DNA of 64,000 bases, from positions 237,304,397-237,368,396 of the forward strand of contig NC_057803.1 in NCBI RefSeq assembly GCF_018294505.1. The letters are read 5' to 3'. Position 1 is the first letter of the stretch. Each line of letters begins with the position of its first letter. Source of the stretch: Triticum aestivum (Eukaryota > Streptophyta > Magnoliopsida > Poales > Poaceae). Below the pieces are notes generated by a model that worked only from the letters and a program-made list of their open reading frames with translations, had not been told where the DNA came from and made no database searches. A program made the position numbers and the translations under genes. Positions 1 through 9,092 of this stretch are shown here, piece by piece.

Positions 1-2
1 GA

Positions 3-407
3 ATTTGCAAGTACACACCAATTAGGGAAGATAGATTTTGCAAGAGGCATAAGTACTTAGAAACTAAATCGTTGCCAGAAAGGCTAGATGTTTGTGCTGA
101 AAGTTTATATTTTCTTGGCCGTACTTGTGAACTTTGCAATGAACGTGGTCATTTAACCATCCTATGCAAATTGTTTCATAATCTAATCATTTCCAAAAAT
201 TGTGATGACTTGATTTCTCTTGCACATCATAATGAACTTAGTTTGCTTATGGGTTATGAAAAAATGAAACGTATAACTAACTACCTTCCAGTATTTTCCT
301 GTGATAAACTTCTTGGTTTTAATCTAGAGGAAATTTACATGTATTGTGTGGTGAATTGTATTGAAAATCCTTATATTGCCAATTACATAAAGAAAAGAAA
401 CAAATAG
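3..407 (+). CDS. zinc-knuckle gag-like ORF fragment of R1
   Basis: The frame is already open at base 3 and ends with TAG at 405-407, so the start is outside the window. It contains a CCHC zinc knuckle, CELCNERGHLTILC, in exact C-x2-C-x4-H-x4-C spacing, near bases 126-167. Such knuckles bind nucleic acid in retroelement Gag proteins and pack the RNA into the virus-like particle in the cytoplasm. The rest (hydrophobic stretches, lysine-rich C-terminus) matches no domain I recognise. It is followed, after a stop and frame changes, by the acidic ORF at 443-1208, which probably belonged to the same protein or transcript. A Gag C-terminus is the best guess; the knuckle is certain, the assignment less so. 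Confidence 0.6.
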   Translation: MCKYTPIREDRFCKRHKYLETKSLPERLDVCAESLYFLGRTCELCNERGHLTILCKLFHNLIISKNCDDLISLAHHNELSLLMGYEKMKRITNYLPVFSCDKLLGFNLEEIYMYCVVNCIENPYIANYIKKRNK

Positions 408-442
408 AAGATGAAGAGAGCACTAATGAAAGGGAAGAGACT

Positions 443-1208
443 TTGCAATATCCAAGTATTATCTCTTATGATGAATCGGGTAACGAGGAGGAGCCTTCTA
501 TTCAACCAATCTCATTAATAAGGAGCTCCAAAAAGAGGGTTGAACCCACACATGATGTGAAGAGAAAAAGAAAAGATGGAGAAGTAAAGGTAGAAAGGTA
601 TCTCTCCCAAATGATGTTGCTCCTATTTCTCATTGTGATGATGATAATTGCTATACTATTGGTGCTATCCATACTATTAATGATGAGAGTGATTATGCTT
701 ATGATATGAAAAGGCCCAAGCTTGGGGATGCTATGTTTGATGAAGATGATGTTTTTGAGAATATATTTGCTGCAATTAATGTTTGTCCCAAGCTTGGGGA
801 TGCCACGTTTAATGAAGATGATATTTTTAGTCTCCCAAGTTTTGATATGCAAATTTGTAATGATGATAGCATGACTCTTACTTATCATGATTATATTTAT
901 GAAAGTGGGTTTGGAAGAGTGTCAACTTTAGAAAGTAATGATCCCACTATTTTGGAGGATGTTGAATCTTATTATGATAATTATGAAAGTGGATTTGGAG
1001 AGGTCATGACTTTATTTAGTAATGATTCCACTATCTTGGAAGAGGTTTCAATCGATTATGATGAGAACAAATTTACTACCTATGATGATTATTGTGATGA
1101 TACATATGCTATAAAAAGTAGTGATGATTATATTTATAAGACTTGTCATGATTATGATTACCCTTTTCTGAACATTACTCTTTTAATGTGGAAACAATTT
1201 ATAGTATT
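443..1208 (+). pseudogene. acidic repeat ORF of R1, cut by the CACTA insertion
   Basis: Two overlapping frames (443 to about 600, and 556-1208) encode one very acidic, Asp/Glu/Tyr-rich product, so a frameshift lies near 556-600. A basic patch (RKRKDGEVK-like) comes first, then two tandem modules beginning PKLGDA and ending EDD[VI]F (from 712 and 787), then two modules beginning YESGFG (from 898 and 985). The DNA of the PKLGDA modules is the same AAGCTTGGGGATGC motif that forms the polypurine tract. The frame runs 70 bases into the CACTA inverted repeat before stopping. It does not rejoin directly in frame with 6937 onward, so another indel is present. Function is unknown; it may be the tail of a non-autonomous element's gag-like protein. 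Confidence 0.55.
1206..1208. repeat. target site duplication ATT, left copy
   Basis: ATT immediately precedes the CACTA terminus and is repeated at 6934-6936. Three-base duplications are the rule for CACTA transposons. Confidence 0.85.
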
Positions 1209-1240
1209 CACTACAGGAATTAGCTACTTTGCCGTCTGCC
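1209..1240 (+). repeat. CACTA-1 terminal inverted repeat, left
   Basis: It begins CACTACAGGAATTAGCTAC and pairs with the inverse of 6902-6933 with only a few mismatches over 32 bases. This is the 3' end relative to the transposon gene. Confidence 0.9.
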
Positions 1241-1650
1241 AAGGCAGACGGCAAAGGCATGGAAGGCAAACGGCATAGGCCTTTGCCGTCTGCCGCGAAC
1301 AGCAAAAGGTGCCGGCAAAGAAAGGATCGGCAAAGACCTTCTTTGCCTTCTGCTTCCTAACACGGACGGCAAAGGAGCCTTTGCCATCAGCGGAGGACGA
1401 CAAAGAAAGCAGACGGCAATAAACTCGATGTTAGTCTGTCAGGTGGCTAACGGTAGTCTTTGTCGTCCGTGGCTGACGGCAAAGAGCATCAGGCCTTTGC
1501 CGTGTGCCACTGTAGGCAAATTGACCAAATGGTTAGCTGCCAGAAAACACAGGTGGTTACCATGTGGCTTCTTTGCCATCCGCGGCGGACGGCAAAGAGC
1601 CCGTTGCCGTCGGTGGCAGACGGCCAAGAGCCTGCATTGCCTCTTTTTTC
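1230..1650. repeat. CACTA-1 subterminal repeat array, left
   Basis: More than a dozen direct and inverted copies of TTTGCCGTC / GACGGCAAA occur, often in back-to-back pairs able to fold into hairpins (for example GCCGTCTGCC facing GGCAGACGGC at the start). Known CACTA elements use such arrays as binding sites for their TnpA-like protein. Confidence 0.8.
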
Positions 1651-2025
1651 TGTTTTTTCTTATACTCAACCATTTTCACAACAAATAGATGATACATATA
1701 TATTTTTCACATGGAAAGTTCACAGTAAAATATGAGATATCCAACACATATAATTTCATCATAAATGTATAGTTCCATCAACCATACATAGCAAGTTCGA
1801 CATACATCCATCCAACCATACATATTACAATAGTGTCATCAAAGCATACATGCATAGTTCATCGATACAAAAGAAACATAGTTCATCCAAATAAGCACTC
1901 CATGTATGCAAGCTTCCGTGAAGCGAATGAATTCTGCAAAATGCGAAATAAGAAAGTTAGAAGAAGAAGATTAGAAGAAGAAGAAGATGATGATGAAGAA
2001 AATGAAAAAGAAGAGGAGGAATATA
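1651..2025. other. AT-rich spacer, no gene seen
   Basis: AT-rich DNA with a short GAAGAA/GATGAT run (about 1960-2025). Nothing coding is convincing; it is probably the 3' flank of the minus-strand transposon gene. Confidence 0.5.
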
Positions 2026-2450
2026 TGACATTTATGAGCTACTTTAGGTGAAATTGATCATTTGTGAGCTAACATAGGTGAAATGGACCACCTATAAGCT
2101 AACGTAGGTAAAATGCATCATTTTAGAGCTAACCTAGGTAAGATGGATCATTTTGGAGCTAACCTAGGTAAGATGGGTCATTTTAGAGCTAACTTGGGTA
2201 AAATGGATCATTTATGAGCTAAGTAAGGTAAAATGGGTCATTTTAGAGCTAACTTAGGTAAAATGGATCGTTTATGAGCTAACTAAGGTAAAATGGATCA
2301 TTTTAGAACTAAGTTAGGTAAAATGGATTGTTTATGAGCTAACTAAGGTAAAATGGATCATTTTAGAACTAACTTAGGTAAAATGGATCGTTTATGAGCT
2401 AACTAAGCTAATTATGCCATTTTTACATAAGTAAGCTAAGTACATGTCAT
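2026..2450. repeat. 30-bp tandem repeat array in CACTA-1
   Basis: About 13 near-identical 30-base units carry the core GAGCTAACTTAGGTAAAATGGATCATTT. Alternating units differ (GGATCATTTT versus GGATCGTTTA), giving a 60-base higher-order period between about 2160 and 2410. More degenerate units continue to about 2590. No spacers and no reading frame are present, so it is a minisatellite rather than a CRISPR. It lies between the end of the transposon gene and the 3' terminus. Confidence 0.85.
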
Positions 2451-2689
2451 TATTGAGCAAACCTAGTTAACTAAGCATATTAGAGCTAACTTTGCTCATT
2501 TTGGAGGAAACAAAGCTAAGTATAGATCGTTTTAGAGCTAACATAGGTAAAATGGATGGTTTTGGAGGTCAGTAAGCTTATTAAATCATTTTGGAGGAAA
2601 TAAAGCTAAGTCTAGGTCTTTATGCATTTGTTAAGCAAAACACTAGAGAAACTTACCGTGATCATGGAGGTGTGGGAGCGGTTTGGCTC

Positions 2690-5152
2690 GTGCCGGTACC
2701 TAGAGAAGGATCGTGCGATGCTTGTCTGGAGTTACGCTGCACCAAAGATCATTTCCAATGTATCGTTAGCATGATGACACTCAAATGTTCAAACTAGCAA
2801 GTAGTGTCCATTCAAATTAAACTCACTATCGTCCCAGGAGCAATCACTAGCATCGGCGGAGCGGTGTGACCGGACTTCTCGCACACAAACTGCACATTTG
2901 GTTTTGATGACTCAGTCATACTAGTTAGTAATGAGACAAACACTACATCAATGTTTTGGCTAATCAACAGAAGAAACTTACCACAAGGAGCTCATACATT
3001 GCCCTTGCTTGCATGTCATTCCGTGCCCTCTCCTCCTCCAACATCTTTGTCGTCCTCTCCTCCAACTCCCACTGCCTCTCCGCCGCCTCCGACAGAAGTT
3101 TCTCCGTTCTGTCTCTCTCACTCTGTATAGCAGCCTACAACACCACTCCTTGTTAGCATTTGTAATCATTGATGGAAGTGCACACAATGTAATGTAGAAA
3201 GATAGCTGAGTACGTATAACTAACCTTGAAGGCGAGTTGGACTGGACGTTCACGAGGCCTTATCTCAGTAACGGATCTCGACCGGCGTGCCTTGATCTCC
3301 GGGAGAGTGCTAGGACAACGGATATCCATCTCCAATGGCTATCGAGCCATGGGACCTCCCGCCACTAGTTATCATCACCAGCTCTGGATCAATGGGACCC
3401 TGGCTCGAGTTAAAGTCCTCCCCTTTCCTCGACTTCCCTTCATCTCTATATTTCACGAGCTTGTCGCGGGAGGAGATGTTGGTGAAGTTGTTTGCATCAT
3501 CGAGGTCAGACGGAGAGAATGCCTTGACTTTCTTGTAAGAGGCAGTATGGGCCATCGCATAGAGGTCGTACACCTCTGGCACCTTATCCGCCTTATTGTA
3601 GCGTGCCTGAAAGATAGAAACAACGTAAATTAGTAATTAAAGGGCACAAGCTAGCATGATGAATGAATTGCATGAATCATGAAGCAAACCACATACCCAG
3701 TTCCGCCCGAACTGATATAAGCTGGAGCTGCCTTGATGGTGTGGCACACCTTCCATTTGGGCACGTTTGTCCTTGGTCGCATTGTGGACGGCTAGCCATT
3801 CTTTTGAGCACCACTCATTGACCAACAGCTCCCAATAATCCATCCGATCCGCACACCATCTCGGAGGCGCCTAAGTTATCAAATATAAACTTGAGCGCTA
3901 CGGCTATGAATTAATAAATGAAGGAAGTAATTACAAGGCCTTAAGAATTACCTTCATGCATTGCTCCTTACTCAGGAACTTCTCGTGGCACGACGGCTTG
4001 GGCTTCTTGATACCACGCAAGGCGTATTAGTCTCGAACAGCCTGCACCCGAGCCTCGTGCCGTAAGTTTTGTAGTAGGCGCTTGCAGATGTTCTCGATAA
4101 CATTTGCCGCCTCCTCCTCTTATCCCTCCTCACACCTGTAGAATGTCTGCAATCAAATGAGACAATATTGATTAGAACAATTAGTAACTAGCTAGTTGAA
4201 GATTTTTAATTGTGTAAAGGGGAAATTACCCAGAACTTTCTGATCACCACGTCTGCCCTCGTGTTGCACAAGACACTGTCGATAATCTCACCCGGCGGGG
4301 CCGGGGTAGCCAAGTAGTGCTCCCAGCTCAATCCAAGCTCTGGAAGCCGACCCTCACCAGGCAACGTGACAAACCCCGGGAAGTTGTGCCGACAAAGCAC
4401 TCCAAGGACGGAGTTGGGCCGACGGACCTTCTCATGGTGGTCCCAACCCTTGCAGCATGACAAGCCCAATGCATTAGATATTTGAAGAAACGTGAATGCA
4501 GAAGGTACAAAAATATTAAATGCACTTACCTCTCCCCATCAGGGAAAATCAACCACCTTTGCTCGCGGGTCGTCGACATGGACGGGAGCCGTGTACAACC
4601 ACGCTGGTAGACGGTGCCCCCCTCCTCCTCAATATCAGTCGGCTCCCTGCCATCATCAGCATGGCCACTTGGCCCCTCAGGCTGATCCGGCCAGGTACCC
4701 CATCCAGACGTGTGCTCGTCCGGGGTCTCGTGGGCCCAACTATCGTGGGCCGAAGGCCCGTGGACCCAAGGCTCGTGGACCGGAGTCCGTGTAGCCTCCT
4801 CCTCGGACGAGTCCACCCTAGCAGACACGTGCTCGGGTGAAACAGCTGGGCGTGGTGGCGAGGAAGGCACCCTAGCAGTCACGTGCTCGGGTGAAACAGC
4901 TGGGGGTGGCAGTGAGGAAAGCACCCTAGCAGTCACCCTACCTCCTCTCCCACGACCACATGCTCCAGCTCCTCTCTTCTTCCCTTCCTTTCCTTGTCCC
5001 CTGCTGGGCACCGCGCTTGACGTAGAAGGGCCCGACGTTGTCACCATACTATCCAGCAACGCTCGTCGGATTTGTGCTGGTGGAATGGAAGACCTCCCAC
5101 CACGCGCCGACGAAGAAGGGGCCTCAGAGCGCTCCGGACCAGCGCCCACCAT
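2690..5152 (-). pseudogene. plant transposase (Ptta/En/Spm, PF03004-like) gene of CACTA-1, decayed, multi-exon
   Basis: The minus-strand reading starts at ATG 5152 with a low-complexity, Ser/Pro/Gly-rich N-terminus containing two tandem PEHV[TS]AR modules. Splice-like junctions delimit exons at about 5152-4533, 4462-4232, 4150-3953, 3872-3700, 3607-3227 and 3135-2983, with a possible last exon near 2880-2690. Several donors read GTAAG or GTAAT and acceptors end in CAG. The core carries family-typical blocks such as FPGFVTLPGEGRLP, HYLATPAPPGE, DVVIRKFW, EWLAVHNATK and QMEGVPHHQGSSSLYQFG. The last exons encode a Glu/Arg-rich coiled coil. In-frame stops sit in the third exon (at two former Tyr codons) and a frameshift near 3340. 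In known elements such proteins bind the subterminal repeats. The family is clear; exon borders are approximate. Confidence 0.75.
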
Positions 5153-5254
5153 CTTTCAACACCTGCCATGACAAAGAGTAAACGAAATTAATACAACATA
5201 AAAAAATACCGACATGAATAATAACATATGATATTTTTCATAACAAAATCAAAA

Positions 5255-5580
5255 AATAGATATGGTGTCGGGGTTGGCGTGTTGTTTCGGGGTCTGGGTG
5301 TCGTGGGTCGGGGTATCGGGCTCGGGGTGTGGTGTCAGGGTGTCGGCGGTCGGGGGTCGGGGTGTCAGGGTGTCAGGGTCGGGGTGCCGTGTCGGGGTCG
5401 GGGTGCTGTTTCGGGATCTGGGTGTCAGGGGTCGGGGTGTCGGGGCAGGGGTGTGGTGTCAGGGTGTCGGGGTGTCGTGCCGGGGTGTCGGGGTGGCATG
5501 TTGGGGTCGGGGAGCCGTGCCGTGGTGCCGGGGGTCGGGGTGTCGGGGTCAGGGTGTGGGTCGCAGTCGGGGCATGTGAC
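5255..5580 (+). repeat. G-rich degenerate array (GGTGTCGGGG)n
   Basis: About 320 bases consist of variants of GGTGTCGGGGT with dozens of runs of three to four G on the plus strand, i.e. C-rich on the coding strand of the transposon gene. It lies just upstream of that gene's ATG. Long open frames here are artefacts of the repeat. G-quadruplex formation is likely from the run spacing. Confidence 0.85.
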
Positions 5581-5584
5581 AACC

Positions 5585-6062
5585 TTTTCTTCTTCTCTTC
5601 TTCACCTCCTCCTCTTCCTCCCTCCTCCCCCTCCTCTTCTCCTCTTCCTCCTCCTCATCCTCCACCTCTTCCTCCTCCTCCTCCTCCTCCCTCCTCCTCC
5701 TCCTCCTCCTCCTCTTCTTCTTCTTCTTCTTCTTCTTCTTCTTCTTCTTCTTCTTTTCTTTCTTTCTTCTTCTTCTTCTTCTTCTTCTTCTTCTTCTTGT
5801 TCTTGTTCTTGTTCTTCTTCTTTCTTCTTCTTTCTTCTTCTTTCTTCTTCTTGTTTTCTTTCTTTCTTCTTCTTCTTCTTCTTCTTCTTCTTCTTCTTCT
5901 TCTTCTTCTTCTTCTTCTTTCTTCTTCTACTTCTTCTTTCTTCTTCTTCTTCTTCTTCTTCTTCTTCTTCTTCTTCTTCTTCTTCTTCTTCTTCTTCTTC
6001 TTCTTCTTCTTCTTCTTCTTCTTTCTTCTTTCTTCTTCTCCCTCCTCCTCTTCCTCCCTCAT
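5585..6062 (+). repeat. long polypyrimidine tract, (TTC)n/(TCC)n
   Basis: Nearly 480 bases of almost pure pyrimidine on the plus strand: TCC-rich at first, then TTC/TTCTTT, including a nearly uninterrupted TTC run at about 5950-6022. Mirror symmetry makes triplex (H-DNA) formation plausible. Poly-Leu/Ser/Phe and poly-Glu/Lys/Arg frames here are not genes. Confidence 0.95.
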
Positions 6063-6069
6063 CCACTCT

Positions 6070-6214
6070 TCTTAAAACTAAAAATAATCTAAAATAAACT
6101 AAACTAAAAATAAAAACTAAAACTAAACTGAATCTACACTAAATCTAACACTAAAACTAAACTGAATCTAACACTAAATCTAACAGCAAAAAAAGAAAAA
6201 ATAGAAAAAAATAA
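6070..6214 (+). repeat. AAACTAAA-type low-complexity stretch
   Basis: Repeated ACTAAAA/CTAACACTAAA units, AT-rich, between the pyrimidine tract and the CpG-rich block. Probably leader or intron of the transposon gene. Confidence 0.55.
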
Positions 6215-6560
6215 CTCACCGGATCGAGCGGCGGCGATGGTGGCGCCGGGGCGGTGAGCGGCGGCGCCGAGCCGGTAGGGAGGCGGGGCGATGGGGCTGC
6301 GGTGGCGCCGGGTGGTGGGCGGGTGGAGGGGGCGCCGGGGCACCGGGGTGGTGGGGCAAAGAGTCATCGACGCGTGGGGGGTGGCGGGGTGGTGGGGCAA
6401 CAGGGCGAGCGGTGTCGGGTGGCGGGGGCGGCGGCGGGTAGTGGGGGTGGCAGCGGGCGGCGGGGGCGGCGGCGGGGGGCGGCAGGGGCGACGATGGGCG
6501 TCGCGGAGGAGAGAGGGACAGAAACAGAGAGAAGGGGCGGGGTGGGGCTCGACCTTTAGT
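6215..6560 (-). promoter_or_regulatory. CpG-rich block, candidate promoter/leader of the CACTA-1 gene
   Basis: About 345 bases are extremely GC- and CpG-rich (GGCGGCGG, GGTGGCGGGG repeats), in sharp contrast with the flanks. The block sits between the 5' subterminal array and the minus-strand gene, where CACTA elements keep their promoter. No TATA box is obvious. Open frames in both directions are composition artefacts. The promoter role is inference. Confidence 0.4.
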
Positions 6561-6901
6561 TAGGAAGAATATTTGCCGTCCGCCCACCCTTTGTCGTCTG
6601 CTTTGTTTCCTCTTTGTCGTCTGCTAGCAGATGGCAAAGAGGGGGGCCGTTAAGTTTTCCTCAATTAACTTGTTTAGTGGGGCCAGCTCTCTCTTTGCCG
6701 TCAGCCAGCGGACGACAAAGAACAGGCTGATGGCAAAGACCTTCTTTGCCGTTTGCCAGTTCTTTGGCGTCAGCCAGCGAACGACAAAGAACAGGCTGAT
6801 GGCAAAAACCTTCTTTGCCGTCTGCCAGTTCTTTGCTGTCCATTTTCCTTAAGCTGACGGAAAAGACCTTCTTTGCCGTCCGCCAGCGGACGCAAAGAAA
6901 T
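6561..6901. repeat. CACTA-1 subterminal repeat array, right
   Basis: Multiple direct and inverted copies of TTTGCCGTC, GGCAAAGA and CCGTCAGCCAGCG. It includes two nearly identical units of about 65 bases (from about 6690 and 6760), so part of the array grew by duplication. Confidence 0.8.
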
Positions 6902-6933
6902 GGCAGACGGCAAATAAGCTAATTCCAGTAGTG
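6902..6933 (-). repeat. CACTA-1 terminal inverted repeat, right
   Basis: The inverse complement begins CACTACTGGAATTAGCTTAT, matching the left terminus. It is followed directly by the second ATT target duplication. Confidence 0.9.
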
Positions 6934-6936
6934 ATT
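6934..6936. repeat. target site duplication ATT, right copy
   Basis: Matches 1206-1208 and defines the right border of CACTA-1. Confidence 0.85.
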
Positions 6937-7299
6937 TGGGTTTCTTATGATACTCCCACTATTCCGAATGAGAAGAATTTTGCTTATGTGGAGAGTAGTA
7001 AATTTTCTATGCTTGTAGATCATGATAAGAATTCTCTATGTGATGGTTATATTGTTGAATTCATTCATGATGCTACTGAAAATTATTATGAGGGAGGAAT
7101 ATATGCTTGTCGGAATTGCAATAATATCAAGTTTCCTCTCTATGTGCATAAAATTTTGGAGTTATGCTTGTTTTACCTTCCTATGCAAGTTGATTCTTGT
7201 TCCCACAAGTTGTTTGCTCATAAAATCCCTATGCATAGTAAGTGGGTTAGGCTTAAATGTGTTAGTCATATTCTTCATGATGCTCTCTTTATGTTTTAG
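6937..7299 (+). pseudogene. C-terminal ORF of R1, right of the CACTA insertion
   Basis: The frame is open to a TAG at 7297-7299 and encodes about 120 residues rich in Tyr, His and Cys, with pairs such as YACRNC and LCLFYLPMQ. It continues the region interrupted at 1208, since removing CACTA-1 and one ATT gives contiguous R1 sequence, but it is one base out of phase with the upstream acidic frame. I recognise no domain. It could be the end of the gag-like protein or an additional ORF of a non-autonomous element. Confidence 0.5.
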
Positions 7300-9077
7300 T
7301 TCTTATCCTTTATGTGAGCATCATTGAAATCATCATGCCTAGCTAGGGGCGTTAAACGATAGCACTTGTTGGGAGGCAACCCAATTTTTATTTTTGTTCC
7401 TCGCTTTTTGCTCCTGTTCAGTAATAAATAATTCATCTAGACTCTGTTTAGGTGTGGTTTTATCCTTTTAATTAGTGTTTGTGCCAAGTAGAACCTTTGG
7501 GAAGACTTGGGGAAAGTCTTTGCGATCACGCTGTAAAAAACAGAAACTTTAGCGCTCACGAGAATTGCTGCCATTTTTTATTGGAGAGTGATATTTAGTT
7601 AATTAGTTTCTAAGATGATTAATACGTAAATTCCTCACATCCAATAATTTATTTGAGAATTTTATGAGTTCCAGAAGTATATGTTTGATCCAGATTACTA
7701 CAGATTGTTCTGTTTTTGATAGATTCTGTTTTCGATGTGTTGTTTGCTTATTTTGATGAATCTATAAGTAGTATCGGAGGGTATGAACCATAGGTAAGTT
7801 GGAAGACAGTAGATATTAAACCAATATTAATTTAGAATGAGTTCACAACAGTACCTAAGTGGTGATTTATTTTCTTATACTAACGACCTTACGAGTTTTC
7901 TGTTAAGTTTTGTGTTGTGAAGTTTTCAAGTTTTGCATAAAGATTTGATGGACTATGGAATAAGGAGTGGCAAGAGCCTATGTTCTTGGTGCCCAAGGCA
8001 CCCCAAGGTAATATTCAAGGACAACCAAAAGCCTAAGCTTGGGGATGCCCCGGAAGGCATCCCCTCTTTCCTCTTCATTCATCGGTAACTTTACTTGAAG
8101 CTATATTTTTATTGACCACATGATATGTGTTTTGCTTGGAGCATCATTTCATTTTATTTTGTTTTGCTTGCTGTTTGAGTAAAATACCAAGATCTGAAAT
8201 TATTAAATGTTAGAGAGTCTTCACATAGTTGCACAACTATTTGACTACTCATTGATCTTCACTTATATCCTTCGAAGTAGTTTGTTGTTGCTCTAGTGCT
8301 TCACTTATATCTTCTTAGAGCACGGTGGTGGTTTTATTTTATAGAAATAGATGAACTCTCATGCGTCACTTATATTATTTTGAGAGTCCTAAACAGCATG
8401 GTAATTTGCTTTGGTTATGAATTTAGTCCTAATATGATGAGCATCCAAGAGGGCTTCCTCAAAATGCCCTAGTTCTTCGTGAGCAAGCGAGTTGGATGCA
8501 CACCCACTTAGTTTCTTTTGTTGAGCTTTCATATACTTATAGCTCTAGGTCATCCGTTGCATGGCAATCCCTACTCACTCACATTGATATCTATTAATGG
8601 GCATCTCCATACCCCGTTGATACGCCTAGTTGATGATAGACTATCTTCTCCCTTTTTGTCTTCTCCACAACCACCATTCTATTCCACATATAGTGTTATG
8701 TCCATGGCTCACGCTCATGTATTGCGTGAAGATTGAAAAAGTTTGAGAACATCAAAAGTATGAAACAATTGCTTGGCTTGTCATCGGGGTTGTGCATGAT
8801 TTAAATACTTTGTGTGGTGAAGATGGAGCATAGCCAGACTATATGATTTTGTAGGGATAGCATTCTTTTGCCATGTTATTTGGTAAGGACATAATTGCTT
8901 AGTTAGTATGCTTGAAGTATTATTATTTTTTTGTCAATATTAAACTTTTGTCTTAAATCTTATGGATCTGAACATTCATGCCAAAATGAAGAGAATTACT
9001 TAGAGAAATATGTTAGGTAGCATTCCACATCAAAAATTCTATTTTTATCATTTACCTACTCGAGGACGAGTAGGAAT
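7300..9077 (+). other. untranslated 3' internal region of R1
   Basis: AT-rich DNA without a convincing reading frame. It holds a short hairpin-forming motif, TTGGGAGGCAACCCAA (about 7369-7384), and an extra copy of the AAGCTTGGGGATGC motif (about 8034-8047) set in the inverted pair GGGGATGCC...GGCATCCCC. Long untranslated 3' regions before the polypurine tract are usual for Athila-type elements. Confidence 0.6.
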
Positions 9078-9092
9078 TAAGCTTGGGGATGC
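9078..9092 (+). other. polypurine tract of R1
   Basis: TAAGCTTGGGGATGC lies directly before the LTR border TG at 9093. This purine-rich strand would prime plus-strand DNA synthesis. Confidence 0.75.

Larger units (their letters stand above)
1209..6933 (-). mobile_element. CACTA-1: complete CACTA (En/Spm-type) DNA transposon inside R1
   Basis: The 5725 bp element starts CACTACAGGAATTAGC and ends with the inverse of CACTACTGGAATTAGC. It has matching terminal inverted repeats of about 32 bp and a 3-bp duplication ATT on both sides. Both ends hold arrays of the subterminal motif TTTGCCGTC, the usual binding sites of CACTA transposition proteins. Inside are a decayed minus-strand gene of the plant transposase (Ptta/En/Spm) family, a 30-bp tandem repeat, a G-rich array, a long TTC tract and a CpG-rich block. 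No TNP2-type catalytic transposase is visible, so it would have to be moved in trans. By its gene, the 5' end is at 6933. Confidence 0.93.

Noticed and set aside
2026..2590. Possible CRISPR-like array
   Set aside because: The 30-base units are directly adjacent without unique spacers and sit inside a plant transposon; it is a minisatellite.
4710..5171. 153-codon plus-strand frame
   Set aside because: It is the complement of the first exon of the minus-strand CACTA-1 gene, which continues through splice-like borders into the conserved domain.
5228..6097. Long open frames on both strands (up to 289 codons) of poly-Leu/Ser/Phe or poly-Glu/Lys/Arg
   Set aside because: They are produced by the G-rich and TTC tracts; no codon structure or homologous protein sequence.
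6216..6587. Overlapping GC-rich frames on both strands near the CACTA-1 5' end
   Set aside because: Pure composition effect (GGC/GCC repeats); every frame is open in a CpG-rich block.
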